In this document: positions 22,871 through 36,400 of the stretch, one piece after another | How positions within the stretch are numbered: the stretch's first letter is position 1 | How the letters are laid out: each line of letters begins with the position of its first letter | NCBI RefSeq assembly: GCF_003711515.1 | Contig: NW_021167093.1 | Coordinates: forward strand, 484,643-548,642 | Direction of reading: 5' to 3' | DNA: 64,000 nucleotides | Source: Sodiomyces alkalinus F11 | Lineage: Eukaryota; Ascomycota; Sordariomycetes; Glomerellales; Plectosphaerellaceae | Translations under genes and position numbers: made by a program | The notes under the pieces: model-generated | The model's database searches: none | What the model saw: only the letters and a program-made list of their open reading frames with translations | What the model was told of the DNA's origin: nothing

Positions 22871-23121
22871 ATAGATCTTAATATTTAAAGTCTAATAGTC
22901 GGCGCCTATTCTTTAGGAGGAAAAATACGAGCTCGGAGTTATAGGGTTAGTAATATATTATTTTATATAGAATATAGTATTAGATATTATTAATAAAGGC
23001 TACTTAGAAACGGAAGAGAGAAAAAATAAAGAAGTAGTAAGGTTAAATTAAGCGAAAATGTATACTATTCTTCTCTAGAAGAGGTAATAAAGAAGAGAAT
23101 AATATTTTAAGTAGCAATATA
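22871..23121. other. Spacer before Gypsy-1b
   Basis: About 250 bp of A/T-rich sequence with GAAGAGAAT and TAATAAAG repeats. I see no gene in it. Confidence 0.5.
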
Positions 23122-23165
23122 TATAAACGACTAGTTATAGGTCGTGGCACGAAGTAAGGTCGTAA

Positions 23166-23368
23166 TATTAGAAAAAGCGTAGTTAAAATCGTCACAAAAT
23201 AGGTCAAAATTGATTAAGGCAATTATGTATAATTATAACTGTCTTAGACCGTTAGGGAAACGCTACCACCGTATTTTATATAGTGTAGATTCTGTAAGCG
23301 TCTACCCGGATTATACTCTTAGTAATTCAGCCTATTACGTAACCGAAAAGACTATAGTCTATTCGATA
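23166..23368 (-). repeat. Copia-B 3' LTR (203 bp)
   Basis: On the minus strand it starts TATCGAATAG, the RIP form of TGTCGAATAG, and ends in TA. It pairs over its full length with 28605-28807. It lies at the low-coordinate end and is therefore the 3' LTR of the minus-strand element. Confidence 0.92.
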
Positions 23369-23739
23369 CACCCCCTAATCGCCCTAAACGTTAGTTAGGC
23401 GATTAAAGCTATTCGTAATCGGCAGATAATCCAGCTATATAATCTGTTCGCTATAGCCGCCCTTAAATTCATTCTCTAGGTCCTCTAAATATTCTATCCG
23501 GACTTCGTCTAGCTATTTCTGCTATAACCGTTCCCGTATATCTATCACGCCTACCTAGGACCTGAATATCTTGGAATTCTCGCCGTATAACGCCTTCGTT
23601 AATCCGTCTACTACTATTTCCGCGCTCGTAATATACGTTACGAGTATTTACCCTTATTCCTTTACTTAACGTAACTAGTGGCCGTGGATATTAATATAGC
23701 GAAGGCGCGTTATTAATATACTTATCTTTTAATTAACTA

Positions 23740-25000
23740 ATTGAATTATTTAGTTGTTATTATATAAGATCCTTAATTCCGGATCGTTAAATTCTACTCC
23801 TATACTAAGTAATAGGCGTTATATAAAGGTACCCTTTTTTACACCTTATACTAATGCTAATAGCTCTGCTTGCGTTATTAACGTTATAACCGTATCCTGC
23901 TTATTAGCGCGCCACGCGATTATACTGCTAAATAAGCGTATTACGTACGCTTAACTACTCTTTCGATCGAGGGTATTATCGGTAGATAAGGCGTTACTGT
24001 AGATTTTAATAGTATCACCACCCCTTAGTTCTAACGTAAACGATTAGCTATTAATTAGATAAAGGATTAAATAATCGGCGGCTTTATAGTAAATAGGCCC
24101 TGGATTAACGTTAAACCGGTATAGCCTAGATACTATAAACACGATATTAGGCCGCGATATCACTACTATATATAGTATAGATCCTATCTTCCGTTAATAG
24201 CTTTTAACGTCCGTTAAGGTCCCTACATAGGGCAGTAGTTCTACGATCTTAATTAGGTGCGTTAGGCGATAGTTACTGCTATACTTATTATTGCTATTTA
24301 GCTTTAATAGGCGTTCTAACTGAGTAACGTAGTCGCGTTATAATAGCTAGATTTTACGGGCGACGCGGTCGCGAATAACCTTAATACTAAAGAACCACTA
24401 TAAAGGATCGCTACCTTATAGGTTATAATAGCGTTATAGGTTATTAACGGCCTACTCTATCTACGCCTTATATTATTTCTTATAAGTAATAACTATATCG
24501 TTAATATAGAAGAATAGGATTAAACCGCGGCGCAGAAAATAACACAGTTCTTACGGCACTATCTAGAAGCCGTCCGCTAAAAGGATAGCCGAAAAGTGCT
24601 TTTACTAAAGCAGTAAAGACTCCTTAAGTCTATATAACGCCTTTCTCAGGTATAAACGACTTGTAAGGGCTAAAAAGCCTGGCGGCGGGTATATAAAAAT
24701 ATTATAGGGGAGGGGCGCGTGTATAAACGCGTTTATAATATCGAATTATAATAGCGTAAGATTAAATTAGGCGGTAATAGCTCTTAACGCGCGGAATGAC
24801 TATCCTGCTAGCGTTATTACGTATATCTCCTTAAGCGAGGATTAATACTATTAATCTCCTTATACTATAAGCCTAACCTTATATTTATATAGAAACCTAT
24901 ACTTATCGAACTTATATATTATCACCTATATTAAATTAAGAACCTAATATTTATCTGCTACGGATACTAGTACCCGTATCCACGACCCTATCTCCTCGTG
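23740..25000 (-). pseudogene. Copia-B reverse transcriptase and RNase H
   Basis: The reverse transcriptase active-site segment reads LFFYINDIVIT (about 24482-24516), where the family has YVDD. The change of the first Asp codon to Asn fits G-to-A in a TG context. RNase H at about 23750-23945 contains SSIIAWRANKQDTVITL followed by TQAELLALV, which includes the conserved Glu of the copia RNase H. It then ends with RILYNNKQ, where DNQ is usual. Stops are few and of TAG/TAA type. The enzymes would copy element RNA into cDNA in virus-like particles. Confidence 0.85.
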
Positions 25001-27000
25001 GCTCCGTAGGTAGTCTTCTTATACCTATCGGAATAGGTAGCCGTAAGGGTGTAAGGGTATATCGCGAGTGTTCTTCGGAGGAGGAGGGAAGTCTTTACGG
25101 TGAATCTTTACGGCCGTCGGGGTAACCGCCGGAGTAACCGCCGGGGTTATATTTCCCGAGATGGCCTCCCGGGTTATACTTCCGGTAGCTACTACTGGGG
25201 CCGTGGATTCGTAGGGTATCGTTAAGCGTCGCTATAGCGCTATCGGCGTGGACCTTTTTAACCGTAATTTAGTTAGCGGAGTCCTATTTAATATATATAT
25301 ATTAGGGGCGTGGCGGCTAGCGTTAAACGCAGTAATCTAATAGTCTCTTTTCTAGCTATCTCCTTACCGAATTAGTTACGCTCCTTTATTTAATAGGAGC
25401 CCTATAGCCGTCGCTATAGAGGTATCGTAGCACCGTGTTCCGTTATCCTAGAACCCTACGGCCGTAGGGGTATTACGATTTCCTAATATAACGGCTGCTA
25501 TTAGCGCTATAAGCGATAGCGGGGTTATTAGTAGAGAGGGAAGTAATGGATTAGGCGGATATAGACGGTGATTAGACGTTATACCGGCTAAATCACACTA
25601 TTCGTGACCTAAATCTTATTCTGATTAACTTAAGATAGCCTCCTCTACCCCTTTACAGCCGGGCATTACGGACTATAACCTTAACGGTAAAACCGTTGAG
25701 GAAGGGGATCCGGGGGCGTTTTGCCCCGGATCTAAGGGTATAAACGGTTTAAAATAAGCAGTTATATATAAGGGGGGGTCCTAAGCTTATATGTCTATAA
25801 ACGGCCGTGAATCTTTAGCTCTCTCCTACTCGATCTAACTAATTAGGTCTTCTAATTACTCCTCGGTTAATTAAAGGGAGGTTATCCTTAAAGGCGTTAA
25901 TATCGCCGTTAAAAAAGGCACATGCGTCGAAATCTATATCGCGCATGCGAATAACGCGGTTATGGTTACGGCGACCTAGTATCTAGATACGGAAAATATT
26001 AGTGCAATCATAGCCGACAAGGTAGCCGATATAGGTATAAGGAGCGGTACGATTTAATAGCTTATTAGTGCCCTTTTAGGCGTCCTTAGTTATTACGTAC
26101 GCCTTATAGCCGTAGGCTCGGAGATATAATAAAATCGGCTTCCTTCTAAAGAGGACCTCGTATAGCGTTTTCTAATCCTTATTACTATACTGCCTTTATA
26201 GTGTCCGGTTATAGACGTATACGGCCGTGGGAATAGCCTTAGGCTATATAAACGGCGGTAGTTTTGCGTGGATATTTATCGTACGACCTTTCGAAATAGT
26301 AGCGTGTTCGGCACCCCTATTCTACGCTTAAGTATTACTAGCGGAGGCCTCTAAAAAGATACCCTCTTTATGTAGGAATTAGGTGATATCGTGGGATTAG
26401 GTTAGCTCGTTATTAGAGTCGAAACCACGCACCTTATAGCCTAATTAATAGTCTACATAGGCGAGGAATTCCTTAATTATTACGAGGATATCCACTACTA
26501 GCTTGCTTTTTATAACGTAGGTGGCCGTTAAACCACTATACTAGTCGGTAAAAAATATAAACCGCGAGTCCCTATCGGACATTCGGTTATAATCCGTGAA
26601 ATTAATTGCCTACCGCTCCCCGGCGTAGGCAGGTACGGTATAAGGGCGCCTACTAATATACCGTTTAATCTTTATAAGCTCGCAGGCCTTATAGTCGCTA
26701 GCTATTAGTCCCTTTATTTTAACCCCCTACGTTTACTCTTCTAGGTGCCTAAGTGGTTTAGGGCTAGCGTGCCCTAGTCGTAGATACTATAAGATGCCCT
26801 TCGTAGTGCTTAGATAGTATATCGTCGATTTATAGATAGCTTTTCGGGTGGAAGAAGAGCCTAGAAAAGCAGCCGCAGATTAGTTAGAGGGCACGTATTT
26901 AATAACGGTTTAATCAAAACGGTGACTTAGCTAGCATAGTATAGATCTATCGGAACGCCAAAGACAGTTATTTAGTAGCTTCTAATCCTACTAGTATCCT
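25000..27000 (-). pseudogene. Copia-B integrase and linker
   Basis: The GAG-pre-integrase region shows LGHASPKPLRHLEE near 26760. The core begins with ERxAINFTDYNRMSD near 26600 (first acidic residue) and holds VRGFDSNNELA near 26410 (second Asp). ASNTxAxNRGAEHA near 26310 is the counterpart of the 'QNGVAER' Glu motif. A Pro/Thr/Val-rich linker with repeated 'TPAVTPAVT'-type codons lies at about 25080-25250, before reverse transcriptase. The frame is open over long runs. Confidence 0.82.
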
Positions 27001-28500
27001 CGTAGTCGTAACCGTTAGTTTAAGATTAAATTACAGGCAAAATCTTCGCAGTATACAATATTTAATAGTCTAAAATCGAGGCTTTATATTAGTCCGTTCA
27101 ATCTCACGGTCACGTTACCGTAACTTTAATAGACAGGGACGAACTACCGGCTACCATATAGTCCCCCTACGTAGCGGGTATAAAATCAGAAAAACGGGAA
27201 AAATCGTTAAAAATATAAATAGTAGCGCCGGTATTAAGGATAGCAGAGGTTCGAAGAGGGTACCTAGTAGCAGTACCCGCTATAAAGGTGGTAGCGTAGG
27301 AGACGCCGTTACGGACGCTACTGTAGTCGAGTCACGCTTCTTTAAGCTATACAGAGTCCCGGCTTATATCCTTCTTTATCTTCTTTATAGTACATAGTTC
27401 TTCTACTTCCGCGCGTAGCGCAGGGTCGTATTTAAGAATCCGTTAGACGGTTATTTTAGTGCTCTCGAAGGGCATCTAGTCGTTATATACTATATCCCGG
27501 AATAGATAGAAGCAGGTGTTAATATCGTGGCCAGGTATAGCGTATAAGCAGTAGATCTACCCTCTTTATAACATAGATTAGCGGCGTTTAGAAGAGGAAC
27601 GGTTAGCTAAAGTAGTAGAAGGTGTGGCTATAGGATTCTTAGCTTTATTCTTCCCACGGCCACCCTTCTTAGGCTTAGCCGTAGTATTTAAGGTATCCTC
27701 GCCCTTTTCGCTTCCGGTGTATAGTGCCGGGAATACTATAGCGCGGTAGCTACCGCGTTTTCCTTAGTCTTTAAGTCTAGTATTAATATATTGCTAGCCA
27801 AGGGTGTAAAGGTCTTCGGATATAACTACTTAGTTATCTATAAGACGTTCCTTGGCCTTAGTCTAATCGCGGCCGGTATAGGGGCGTATACCTTTAAAGA
27901 AATCTATAACCTATATATACGTAGCGGGCTTTGAACCGGTATCTTTATAGCTTTACAGTAATAGCTACCACTTATCTAACTACTCCCTAAGCTTCTTGAG
28001 GCTATTTATAGGGTACCGAGTATACTCGATATACTCTTCGTGGGTATCGGTTTAGCGGGTGGCTAGGTATTAATCCGTATTGTGTTTAACGGCTTTATAT
28101 ACCTTATAAGGTATACCTCCTCGTAGTAGTTATCTACGGCTTTAGTTAATAGTATTAACCTGCTAGGTTAGTATAGCGTTAATCCCCTTTAGGTAGCTAT
28201 CGTATTACGCTTATAGGATCTTCTAGCGTGCGATTTCTATATCGTACGCCTTCTAGCCGGCGTCTTTAAAGTCGAGATATTATATAGGGGTACGCTTAGG
28301 CGTTATTGAGGGGAAGGAGTCGTAACTCGGTATTATAGGCTCCTCGGGGGATTAAGTCGGATCGACTAGGCGGAGAAACCTCCACACGTTATTATAGGTG
28401 GTAACCGATTCGTGTAGGTATTGCTAGAGCTCTTAATCCTTATAGGTTTTATACGCAATGGGGCTAAGATGCGATATCTTAATGGTTATTTATAAATTAA
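27000..28500 (-). pseudogene. Copia-B gag and protease region
   Basis: Located between the 5' LTR and integrase on the minus strand, as in all copia elements. I could follow open stretches but could not identify the nucleocapsid knuckle or the protease triad with certainty. A basic Lys/Arg-rich patch lies near 27640-27690. The assignment rests mainly on position. Confidence 0.55.
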
Positions 28501-28604
28501 CACGGTATATCGGCGCGGGTAGATAGTTTCTTAAATCGATAGTAGTAAAGGTAAAAGGGTAGGTAAAATAGGTATATCTTTACTTAGTAAGTATGACTCT
28601 TAAT

Positions 28605-28807
28605 TATCAGATAAAGCGTAGTCAAAATCGTTATAAAATAGGTCAAAATTAATTAAGGCAATTATATACAATTATAACTATCTTAGACTGTCAGGGAAAC
28701 GCTACCATCGTATTTTATATAGTGCAGATTCTGTAAGCGTCTACCCGGATTATATTCTTGGCAATCCGGCCTATTACGTAACCGAAAAGACTATGGTCTA
28801 TTCGACA
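28605..28807 (-). repeat. Copia-B 5' LTR (203 bp)
   Basis: On the minus strand it starts TGTCGAATAG with intact TG and ends TGATA. It differs from the 3' LTR mostly at TG/TA and CA/TA positions, so the differences are RIP rather than clock-like divergence. Confidence 0.92.
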
Positions 28808-28812
28808 CGTAA

Positions 28813-28982
28813 TAATATATTATCTAGAACTAAGGAAGGAAAAAGAAAAAGGAGAAAAGTCTATAACGCTAGGCTAGCTATAAGGTAGCGATAACTAGAC
28901 GATATAGATCCGTTAACTAAGCGCGTAGTTAGGAAGATCCGGAGTATAGCCGGATTCTTTATATTAGGGTTAACTAGTAATA
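28813..28982 (-). repeat. Gypsy-1b 3' LTR, larger part
   Basis: 170 bp that complete the 214-bp LTR when added to 23122-23165, once the CGTAA duplication of copia-B is counted a single time. A C-rich tract (28988-29000), the complement of the polypurine tract, follows directly. Confidence 0.92.
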
Positions 28983-29249
28983 TTATCTCCCCCCTCTCCC
29001 TCCGGGGGTTATATAACCGCGCGTCTTTATCGTAGCTCGGCTCCCCCTTATATCGCGGTAATAAAGGAATAGTTATATCCATTATCTTACTCGCCCTTAC
29101 TTTAATATTAAAAAAACCTTAAGTCGCCTATTAACCTTTATTTACGTACCCGAAATAGTAATATAGGCCTCCCTCGTATAGATCCTATCCGTAGATATAT
29201 TAGCCCTGTTTTCTTTATAGCCTTCCTTCTCCTCTATTCCTCTCCCTAA

Positions 29250-30535
29250 CTTTGATATTAATAATAATAGTAATAGTAGTTCCGTATATACTCGCTCTTC
29301 CTTATAGGGATAATTCCTCTAACTCTCCTATTCTTAGCTAATATCTATTAATGCTCGGCTAGTTTAAGAGCTCCCCGTCTAAGGTAAGCCGTCTCTCTCT
29401 CGTGATCTTCTTATAAGGCACCCTCCGCTAACTTATATTATTTTATAGATAGCGCTAGCCCCCGGCGATAATAGGGGTAATAATAGTAATAAAGATATTA
29501 CCGATAACGATATAAGTATAATACTTTTATATCTTAAGACGATATTAACTATATAATAGTTCGGGTTATTACTATCGCCTCCGCCTAAGAAAAAGAAATT
29601 AGCGGGTAATCGGCCTCCTAAGCACCCTCCTAGTAGTATTTATACTAAGCCGTGCCTCCTTTATATACGCGATATCGCCGATAAAAAGTATAAGCGTCTT
29701 TATCATAGCTAGACTAGTCGGGGGAAGAAATACTATGTATACTCTACGAAGATTTACCGGTATACTATTCTCTTAGTAAACCTTAAAGGCTATGAGCGGA
29801 GGTTATTTAAGACGGTTACCCTTATTAGCGACGATAATAAGAACGCCCTTATAAAACCTCCTCCCTCTTTAAGGTTAAGACCGTATCGCTAACCCTTTTT
29901 TTAGGAGTAAGAACCGTATCTTAACGCCTACACGGCGTTTTAGGATACGCTTATAGCTAAGTAAATAATAATGGCGATATTACCTATAGCTATATATCCC
30001 GCGGAGGCTCCTAATACGGTAATCGTGTTAGCCCCTTCTCCTCCTTTAAAGGTCCAAGAAAAGGTAGTACCGTAGTTAGCCTCGCTACCTTTTTCTAAGG
30101 TTATTAATAGGGTAACTAAACTAGTCTTATTTCCTCTAGTAATAAAGGTTATTAATAATGTAATTATATTAGTCTTTTCTCCTCCTTGTAAGGTTATAGG
30201 TAAGGTAGTAATTTCGGGCCTAATCCCTCCTAATATCGTAACAAGACAAAACGCCTATCCTATTACTCCCGCTCCTTTCTTAGGGTTAACGTTATTAGAT
30301 AAAGACTTTAAGCGCCTTAGTCTTATAGAGTTAAGGGAGTATACTCGGTTATTTAGGGAGATACTTATACTTAGTCGCGCTTATATTATAATCTCCGAAC
30401 TTTAATACTTCGCGGAGTATAGGCCGGATTTTATACCTATAGGTATAACCGTTACTAGCATAGTTATAATCCCCGATAATAATAACACCGAAAACGATAA
30501 TAAGGAGGTTAAGGAGATAGACTCCGACCTATAAG
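29250..30535 (+). pseudogene. Antisense open frame in Gypsy-1b, unknown function
   Basis: Plus-strand frame, opposite to the element's own gag-pol, of about 430 codons with only a handful of stops. From the N-terminus: an Asn/Ser-rich start, LAPGDNRGNNSN, then PPKKKKLAGNRPPKHPP (near 29580). A segment with Cys and former-Cys positions, KPCLLYIRDIADKKYKR, follows, then SRGKKYYVYSTKIYRYT (near 29720). The middle is Pro/Val-rich, and a conserved end reads LDKDFKRLSLIELREYT and LFREILILSR (near 30295-30380). The same frame lies at 9830-11120 in Gypsy-1a. I do not recognise a family. A zinc-binding role for the middle is inference. Confidence 0.62.
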
Positions 30536-30899
30536 GGGGGAAGGGGGCGATAAGGGTAAGGCTTTTATAAAAGTCGATAATCTCGAGGATAGCGATTTTA
30601 AGGCGGGGGATATCGATCTAGGCTTATATTAAGCGTAGCTAGGGCGTGGGGCCTATCCGGTCTAGACTAAATTTGACTCTTACTATTTCCTAATTATCGT
30701 AATATAATCGCCTATATATCGGTTCCGGTAATATAATATCATAAAGGTCTGTAATAGGCTATTACTTATTATTACGGGGTCGAAGTTATTTTTAAATTTA
30801 TTAAGCGCTTATATTTATACTAATAACTTTAGCGGTTCCTAGGTAGGCTTATAATATCCTACCTATTATACTAATACCTTATATCTTAATCCCCTGCCT

Positions 30900-32700
30900 T
30901 ACTTTTTCGTCCTTATATAAAGGATTTCCTTAATTTCCTATTCTTCGCTATTACTCGCCTCTTAAATAGGCGGTGGTTAAGGGTTATCTACTACCTATCC
31001 CGGAAGAGAGTTATCGCCTATATAATATAATAAGTCTATATAGAATTAGGGGTAAATCTATAATAATATAGCGAGCTTAACTATTTATAGCCTAATTACC
31101 TTTATAACTTGGTATTTATAATAGAGCTAGTTAAGCTTATAAGATAATCGTGGAGTTGAGTAGTTAGCTAATAATAGCTAGACTAAGTTATTAATCTTAA
31201 AACGCTTAGCCGGTATACGATATTAGTTAGTAGACTCTTTATTTCTAAGCTATATCGATATAATCGCGGCCTAGGCGAACTCGGTTATTCTCTATAAATA
31301 GTATAATAAGTTATAGGCCGCTAATACTCTAGGTTTTATAAAGGGCTCCTTAGTTATCTAGATCGGGTTAATATAGTAGCTATTTTCTAATAAAAAGGGA
31401 TTAAACCTTATTATAAAGCCTTTACGGTTATTTAGGGCCAGGTATATTACGGGTAGTAAGCGATCCTAGTTATTTTAAGCGTAATGGATAAAAGCTTAGA
31501 AAAAGCTTATACTTCTTAGTGTATACGCTTTAGTACTCTATTAGTCTAGGGGTAATATACTATACTAAGCTTATACAATATCCGTGTAAGCTCGTAAAAA
31601 CTCTTCTAGAACCTATTTATCTAATTCGAACCTTAGTTATTAATAATCGACCTAGGTATTCCGTGGAACCGGACATAATAGTATAAGAACTATTCCGTGT
31701 AAGCTTCGGCTTTTATTATCTTTATCGCTTTTAATATTATAGGCTTAGTTAGGCGGTCTATAATAACCTAAATGTAACGCGCATTTTTCTTAGTAGCTAG
31801 TAATAGGTCCGTTATAAAGTCTATCGATAGGTTACTCCGTATTTATTCTAATACTAGGAAGGGGCGTAAAAGACCTTATTGCGTGTTATTTTATATATAC
31901 CTCCTTGTATAGATATTATAGTTCCGGACGAATTATAGGATATCCTTATTTATCCTTAGCTAAAAGCAGCGATACGCTATTAAGGCGATAATATTTTCGT
32001 GTCCAGGGTATCCTCCGATTACTAAGTTATGAATTAACTAGATAATCCTCCTTTATAATATTAACCCTTTAGTAAACCCGGGTATCTAAATTCGGTGACG
32101 GAATAATAATAACCCGGTCACGGAGACTAAATACTTAGCTATTTATAGCTTTAATTCTAATAATAATAAAAACTACTCCTTTTTTTAGTAACCGCGGATA
32201 AGGCTCTTTAATACTATTTATCAGTTATAAGCGTCTTATCCTATAATTATTATAGCTTTTAGTCCGCCTCGAAGATCGTTTAGGTCCTATTAATACTATA
32301 AACGCTAAATAGAATCGCGGTATTAAGAATTAATTAAACATAACAAGATTACTCCTATTTATCCGTTATATCTTAGGGCTTATCATATTATTAACGCGAG
32401 ACGGTATCCGCTATCGTATTATCCTTTCCTTTCTAATACTTAAGTATAAAATCGAATTATATAACCTTATTAGCCTATTAGCTTTATCGCTTTGTAAGTA
32501 TTCGCTTTATTATAAAGTATTTAAGGGCCTTATAGTCGGAGAGGACTATAAAACTACCCATAACTAATAAGCTTAGCTTATTATATTATTAGATAAGTTA
32601 TAATCGCTGGTATTTCCTTATCGTAAAATAAGTAATTATATTTTATTTTATTAAGTTTATAAGAGTAATATATAACTATGTAGGGATTTCTATCCGTGTT
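30900..32700 (-). pseudogene. Gypsy-1b integrase, chromodomain and RNase H
   Basis: Reverse complement of Gypsy-1a from about 9480 down to 7560, aligned without large gaps. It includes the RNase H box near 32600-32690 and the integrase zinc region near 31930-32020. It breaks off at about 32700, where the LINE1 insertion starts. Stops are TAG/TAA throughout. Confidence 0.82.
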
Positions 32701-33499
32701 TTCTTTTTTATTATTATTATTCTTACTCCGCTATCCTGTCTAATCTATAGGAGCCTACTTTAGACTATATAGTCCTTCCCGGGTAGTTATAGAGGGGAAA
32801 ACCCGGGATCCTAGGGAAAACCTTTATACTCGTCCTTAGTTAGAGTAATACTATTACGGGGCCGATATAGCCCCGGTTCGTCCTTTCTATATATCTAGAT
32901 TATACCTCTAGGCTAGTGGCTAACGGGAAGGGTAGTAGGCTATAGTTCGGGTTAGCCTAGGCTAGTTATTAGTAAGGGGGCGGGGGCTAAAAGGGTGCCG
33001 CGGCGTCTCCGCCGTGTAGCGGCCACGGTATACCGTCTCCGGCCTCCCTATATCCCCGGCGATTATACTTATTATTCCTTGTATTTAATTAATAAAGAGA
33101 AATAGTAGGGTAGGCGTTCTTGCCTCCCTTAGGGGAAGGGGAGGGTGCCTGCTATATCCGGCGGCAGGCAAAAAGGGTAAGGCTCTGCCTATACCCGTAA
33201 AGAATAGTAGATAGTTAATATAGGATAAGGTCCTCCTTTTTTTCCTCTTTTCCTTCCTATAATATTATAGAGTTCGTTATAGGTATTCCTTATTATATTC
33301 CCGCCTACGGTCTTATAGGTCTACTATTATAGCGTCGTACTAACTAGTAATAACGTTTAGTTCTTTATACTTAATTCCTAATTTTTGTTATCTAATTCTA
33401 GTATATAGTCTGTGGTTTATAGGTACTATTATAGTAGCGTAGGGTTAACTAAGTAGTATAATAATAATAGTAATAATAATTCCGATATTAACCTTAAAT

Positions 33500-36400
33500 A
33501 TTATCTTGATATAAGTATCTTTATACTATAGTACTACCGTGGTAATAGCGTACTAATAGCCGTAGATACCTTCTCCTAGTAATAATAACTATCGTTATAA
33601 CGAAGGCACCGTTTATATTATACTATATATATTCCCTAGTAGTACCAAAGTAGTATCGCGGCGGCTAATATATAGTAGTTACTTACGTTATAGTAAGCCT
33701 CTAGGAACCTATCTAAATAATATCGAAGTCTACGCTAATACTATAGGCACTGGTACGGCGTGCTTTTAGTACGCTAATAGTTATCGCCTATATAAGGATA
33801 TAAGTTATTTTTATGCTATTAAGGTGCTACTAGTATATTAAGGTAGTCTAACTAATTAATAAGTCCTCCCCGCTACTAAGAAGTAGTAATAATATCTTAT
33901 AGACGTTCACGCCCTTTACCTATCGGTAAAGGTTACTAGTAACGGTAATATCGCTACGGTAAGTAGTCTCCTTTCGATATCGCGGTAGCGCCTTACTAAT
34001 AGCCTATAGGCTAAGGAGCGTCTAAAGATAGCGGCTTTATCCTTTATATAGGCTATTACTTAGGCGCTGCCTTCCAGTTATAGCCGTGGCGGTACCTTAT
34101 CGGTAGAGGTAGTTCTATAGGATATCCTTTACCGGACTTATCGTATAAAGGGTATACTAGGTATTTTAATAGACTATTAGGTGCGTAGTCCCTCTTTAAT
34201 TTCGCTATAGCGTCTCCGTGGTAGTAGTATAGCTAACTAGTTCTAGGGCCTTAAGTATATTAAGAGCGGCGTTAGCGCTTTTAAGGGGGGTAATACTATT
34301 AGTAAGGAGTAAAGGGCTTTAGCTGGTAATATTTCGATACCGCCGGGGTCCTAGCTTATAGGGCCCCTATTAAATACTAACCGGACCGTTATATCACTTC
34401 TTCCCCGCTATGGTACTACCGTGTTTTTATAGGCTTCTATAACTTTAAGGGTAAGGCGGAAGTCGTTAAGCCTCTTCCGTTATAAGAACCACTTAGTTAT
34501 CGCCCCGGCTTCTATATTATAGTCTAGCGTATCGTATAAATCTCCTTTAGTTATAAGTTGTCTCTCTATAGCACCGAAAAGCTCCTTACGCTTATCCTCG
34601 GTCACGTCTTTATACTAGAGTACTACGTGCTCCTCTATCTCTATACCCCCGTCGCTATAAGGGCACCGCCCTATTAGGAATCCCGGTACCCTCGCCTTAG
34701 CTAGGAACGCTTATAAGCCTAATTTTTCGAATCTAATCTAGGTAAGTACGGACCTTTATAGCTTAAGAAGTCCTTTATATTTCCGGAGGGTATATTATAT
34801 CGGGGGGCGGCTTAGTACCATTATAGTATAGGTATAAGGCCGCTATACTTCTACCTAGGCTTAACCCTATTCCCTTAGAAGGGCCGTCCTCGGGGGCGAG
34901 GTTCCGGCCTAGGTTATTAGGGCGGTAAGCTATACTATCTATATAAGGGCGGTATAGGCCCTATAATACCAATTCGGTATCGTTAAGGCTCTTACTATAG
35001 TGTATACTCCGGCTAATATCTTATCTTCGGTCCCCTCTTCTTATATTTAGAGGATCTTTTAAGCACTTAAGCTTAAGAGGTATAGGTTAAGGGGGGGAAT
35101 AAAGGTCTCTTTTTCGAGGACCCTAACTAGTATAGCCTTATAGGCTCTAGCTACTAGTCGGACGTATCGGTTCTATACCGCTATAAGTACCGTTATAAGG
35201 CTATACCGGGGGCCGGCCCTTATCTTATAAATAATTAAGGCGTAATAAATAACTATTAGTCATATTACTATAAGATATAGTCTCTTTACGTTTACGAAGC
35301 TATACCCTTACGCTACCGTACTAAGCCTTAAGAGGGCGTATATCTAGGTGGCTAATCGGCTTTTAACCTCTTTAATATATCGCCGGAAGTCGAGTCTCCT
35401 ATTAAGCTAGACGCCTAGGAGCCTTATCGCCTCCGTTAGTAGTACCGAAATAACGCTAAGGAGGAGTAGGGTAAAGCAGGGTTAGCGTGATTTCGTGAAG
35501 GGGATATAGATATACTTAGCTAATTTAAATTATAGTCCGCTCGCTATCTCCTAGTCTAGGTAAGTTTATTATATAGCGGCGAGATGGTGCCGTATTTATA
35601 CCTCCGTCTTACTAAAAGTGATAATATTTCTATTATTAGTAAAACCTATTATTATTATTTTAAAGACTTTTTTTTAGCTCCTTATAAAGGGTAAAGATAT
35701 AAAGGATAAAAAGGATAAGGGAGATCGGGGAGCCTTATAGTATACCCCCGCTAAGGTGCTATAAGGGGGCCGTTTCGCTATTAAGTAGTAGCTAGGCTAT
35801 ACGATCTTAGAGGAAGCTACCCATTAGGGTAGTAAGCTATTAGGGGAAGCCCTTTCTTTTAAGTACCTCGAGGAGGGAGGAGTAAGGGATAATATTAAAG
35901 GCGCTTTTAATATCTAATTAGAGTATTAAAGCGGTGTCGCTATAAGTCTAGCTCGCCTTTACGGCCTCCGTAACTCTTTATACTACTATTTTTATACTCC
36001 GCCTAGTCTAGTTATTTATTTATCCCTCCGGGAGGAGCCGATACTCCTCTATTATAGCGGCGATATAGTCGGCTAGTATCCCCTTAAGAACTTTACCTAT
36101 TAGACTAAGGAGTAATATCGGTCACTAGCCCTTTATGATCTTATAGTTAGCTAGCGGCCGGCCTTCCTTTTAAAGGATTACTATAATACTATAATAGCAC
36201 CTTTTCGGGTAATAGCCTACTTTAAGGCACGCTATAAAGATAGTACTTAGTCTTTAGTATAGGGGAGGTCTATATACTTTTAGGAGCCTTACTAGGAGCC
36301 TATTAGGCCTTAGTACTACCTAGGGTTTAGTCCTTTTAAGGCGTCCCTATATATCCGCTACGGTAATATCGCGGCGGATATCCTATCTAGGGGGAACTTC

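Larger units (their letters stand above)
23166..28807 (-). mobile_element. Copia-B, complete Ty1/copia element
   Basis: 5642 bp, with 203-bp LTRs at both ends (23166-23368 and 28605-28807) and a perfect 5-bp duplication CGTAA (23161-23165, 28808-28812). Reading leftwards from 28807: 5' LTR, gag, protease, integrase, reverse transcriptase, RNase H, 3' LTR, which is the copia gene order. It is inserted in the LTR of Gypsy-1b. It is less decayed than its host: many TG remain and long stretches of pol are still open. Several TAG/TAA codons show that it is inactive. Confidence 0.93.
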
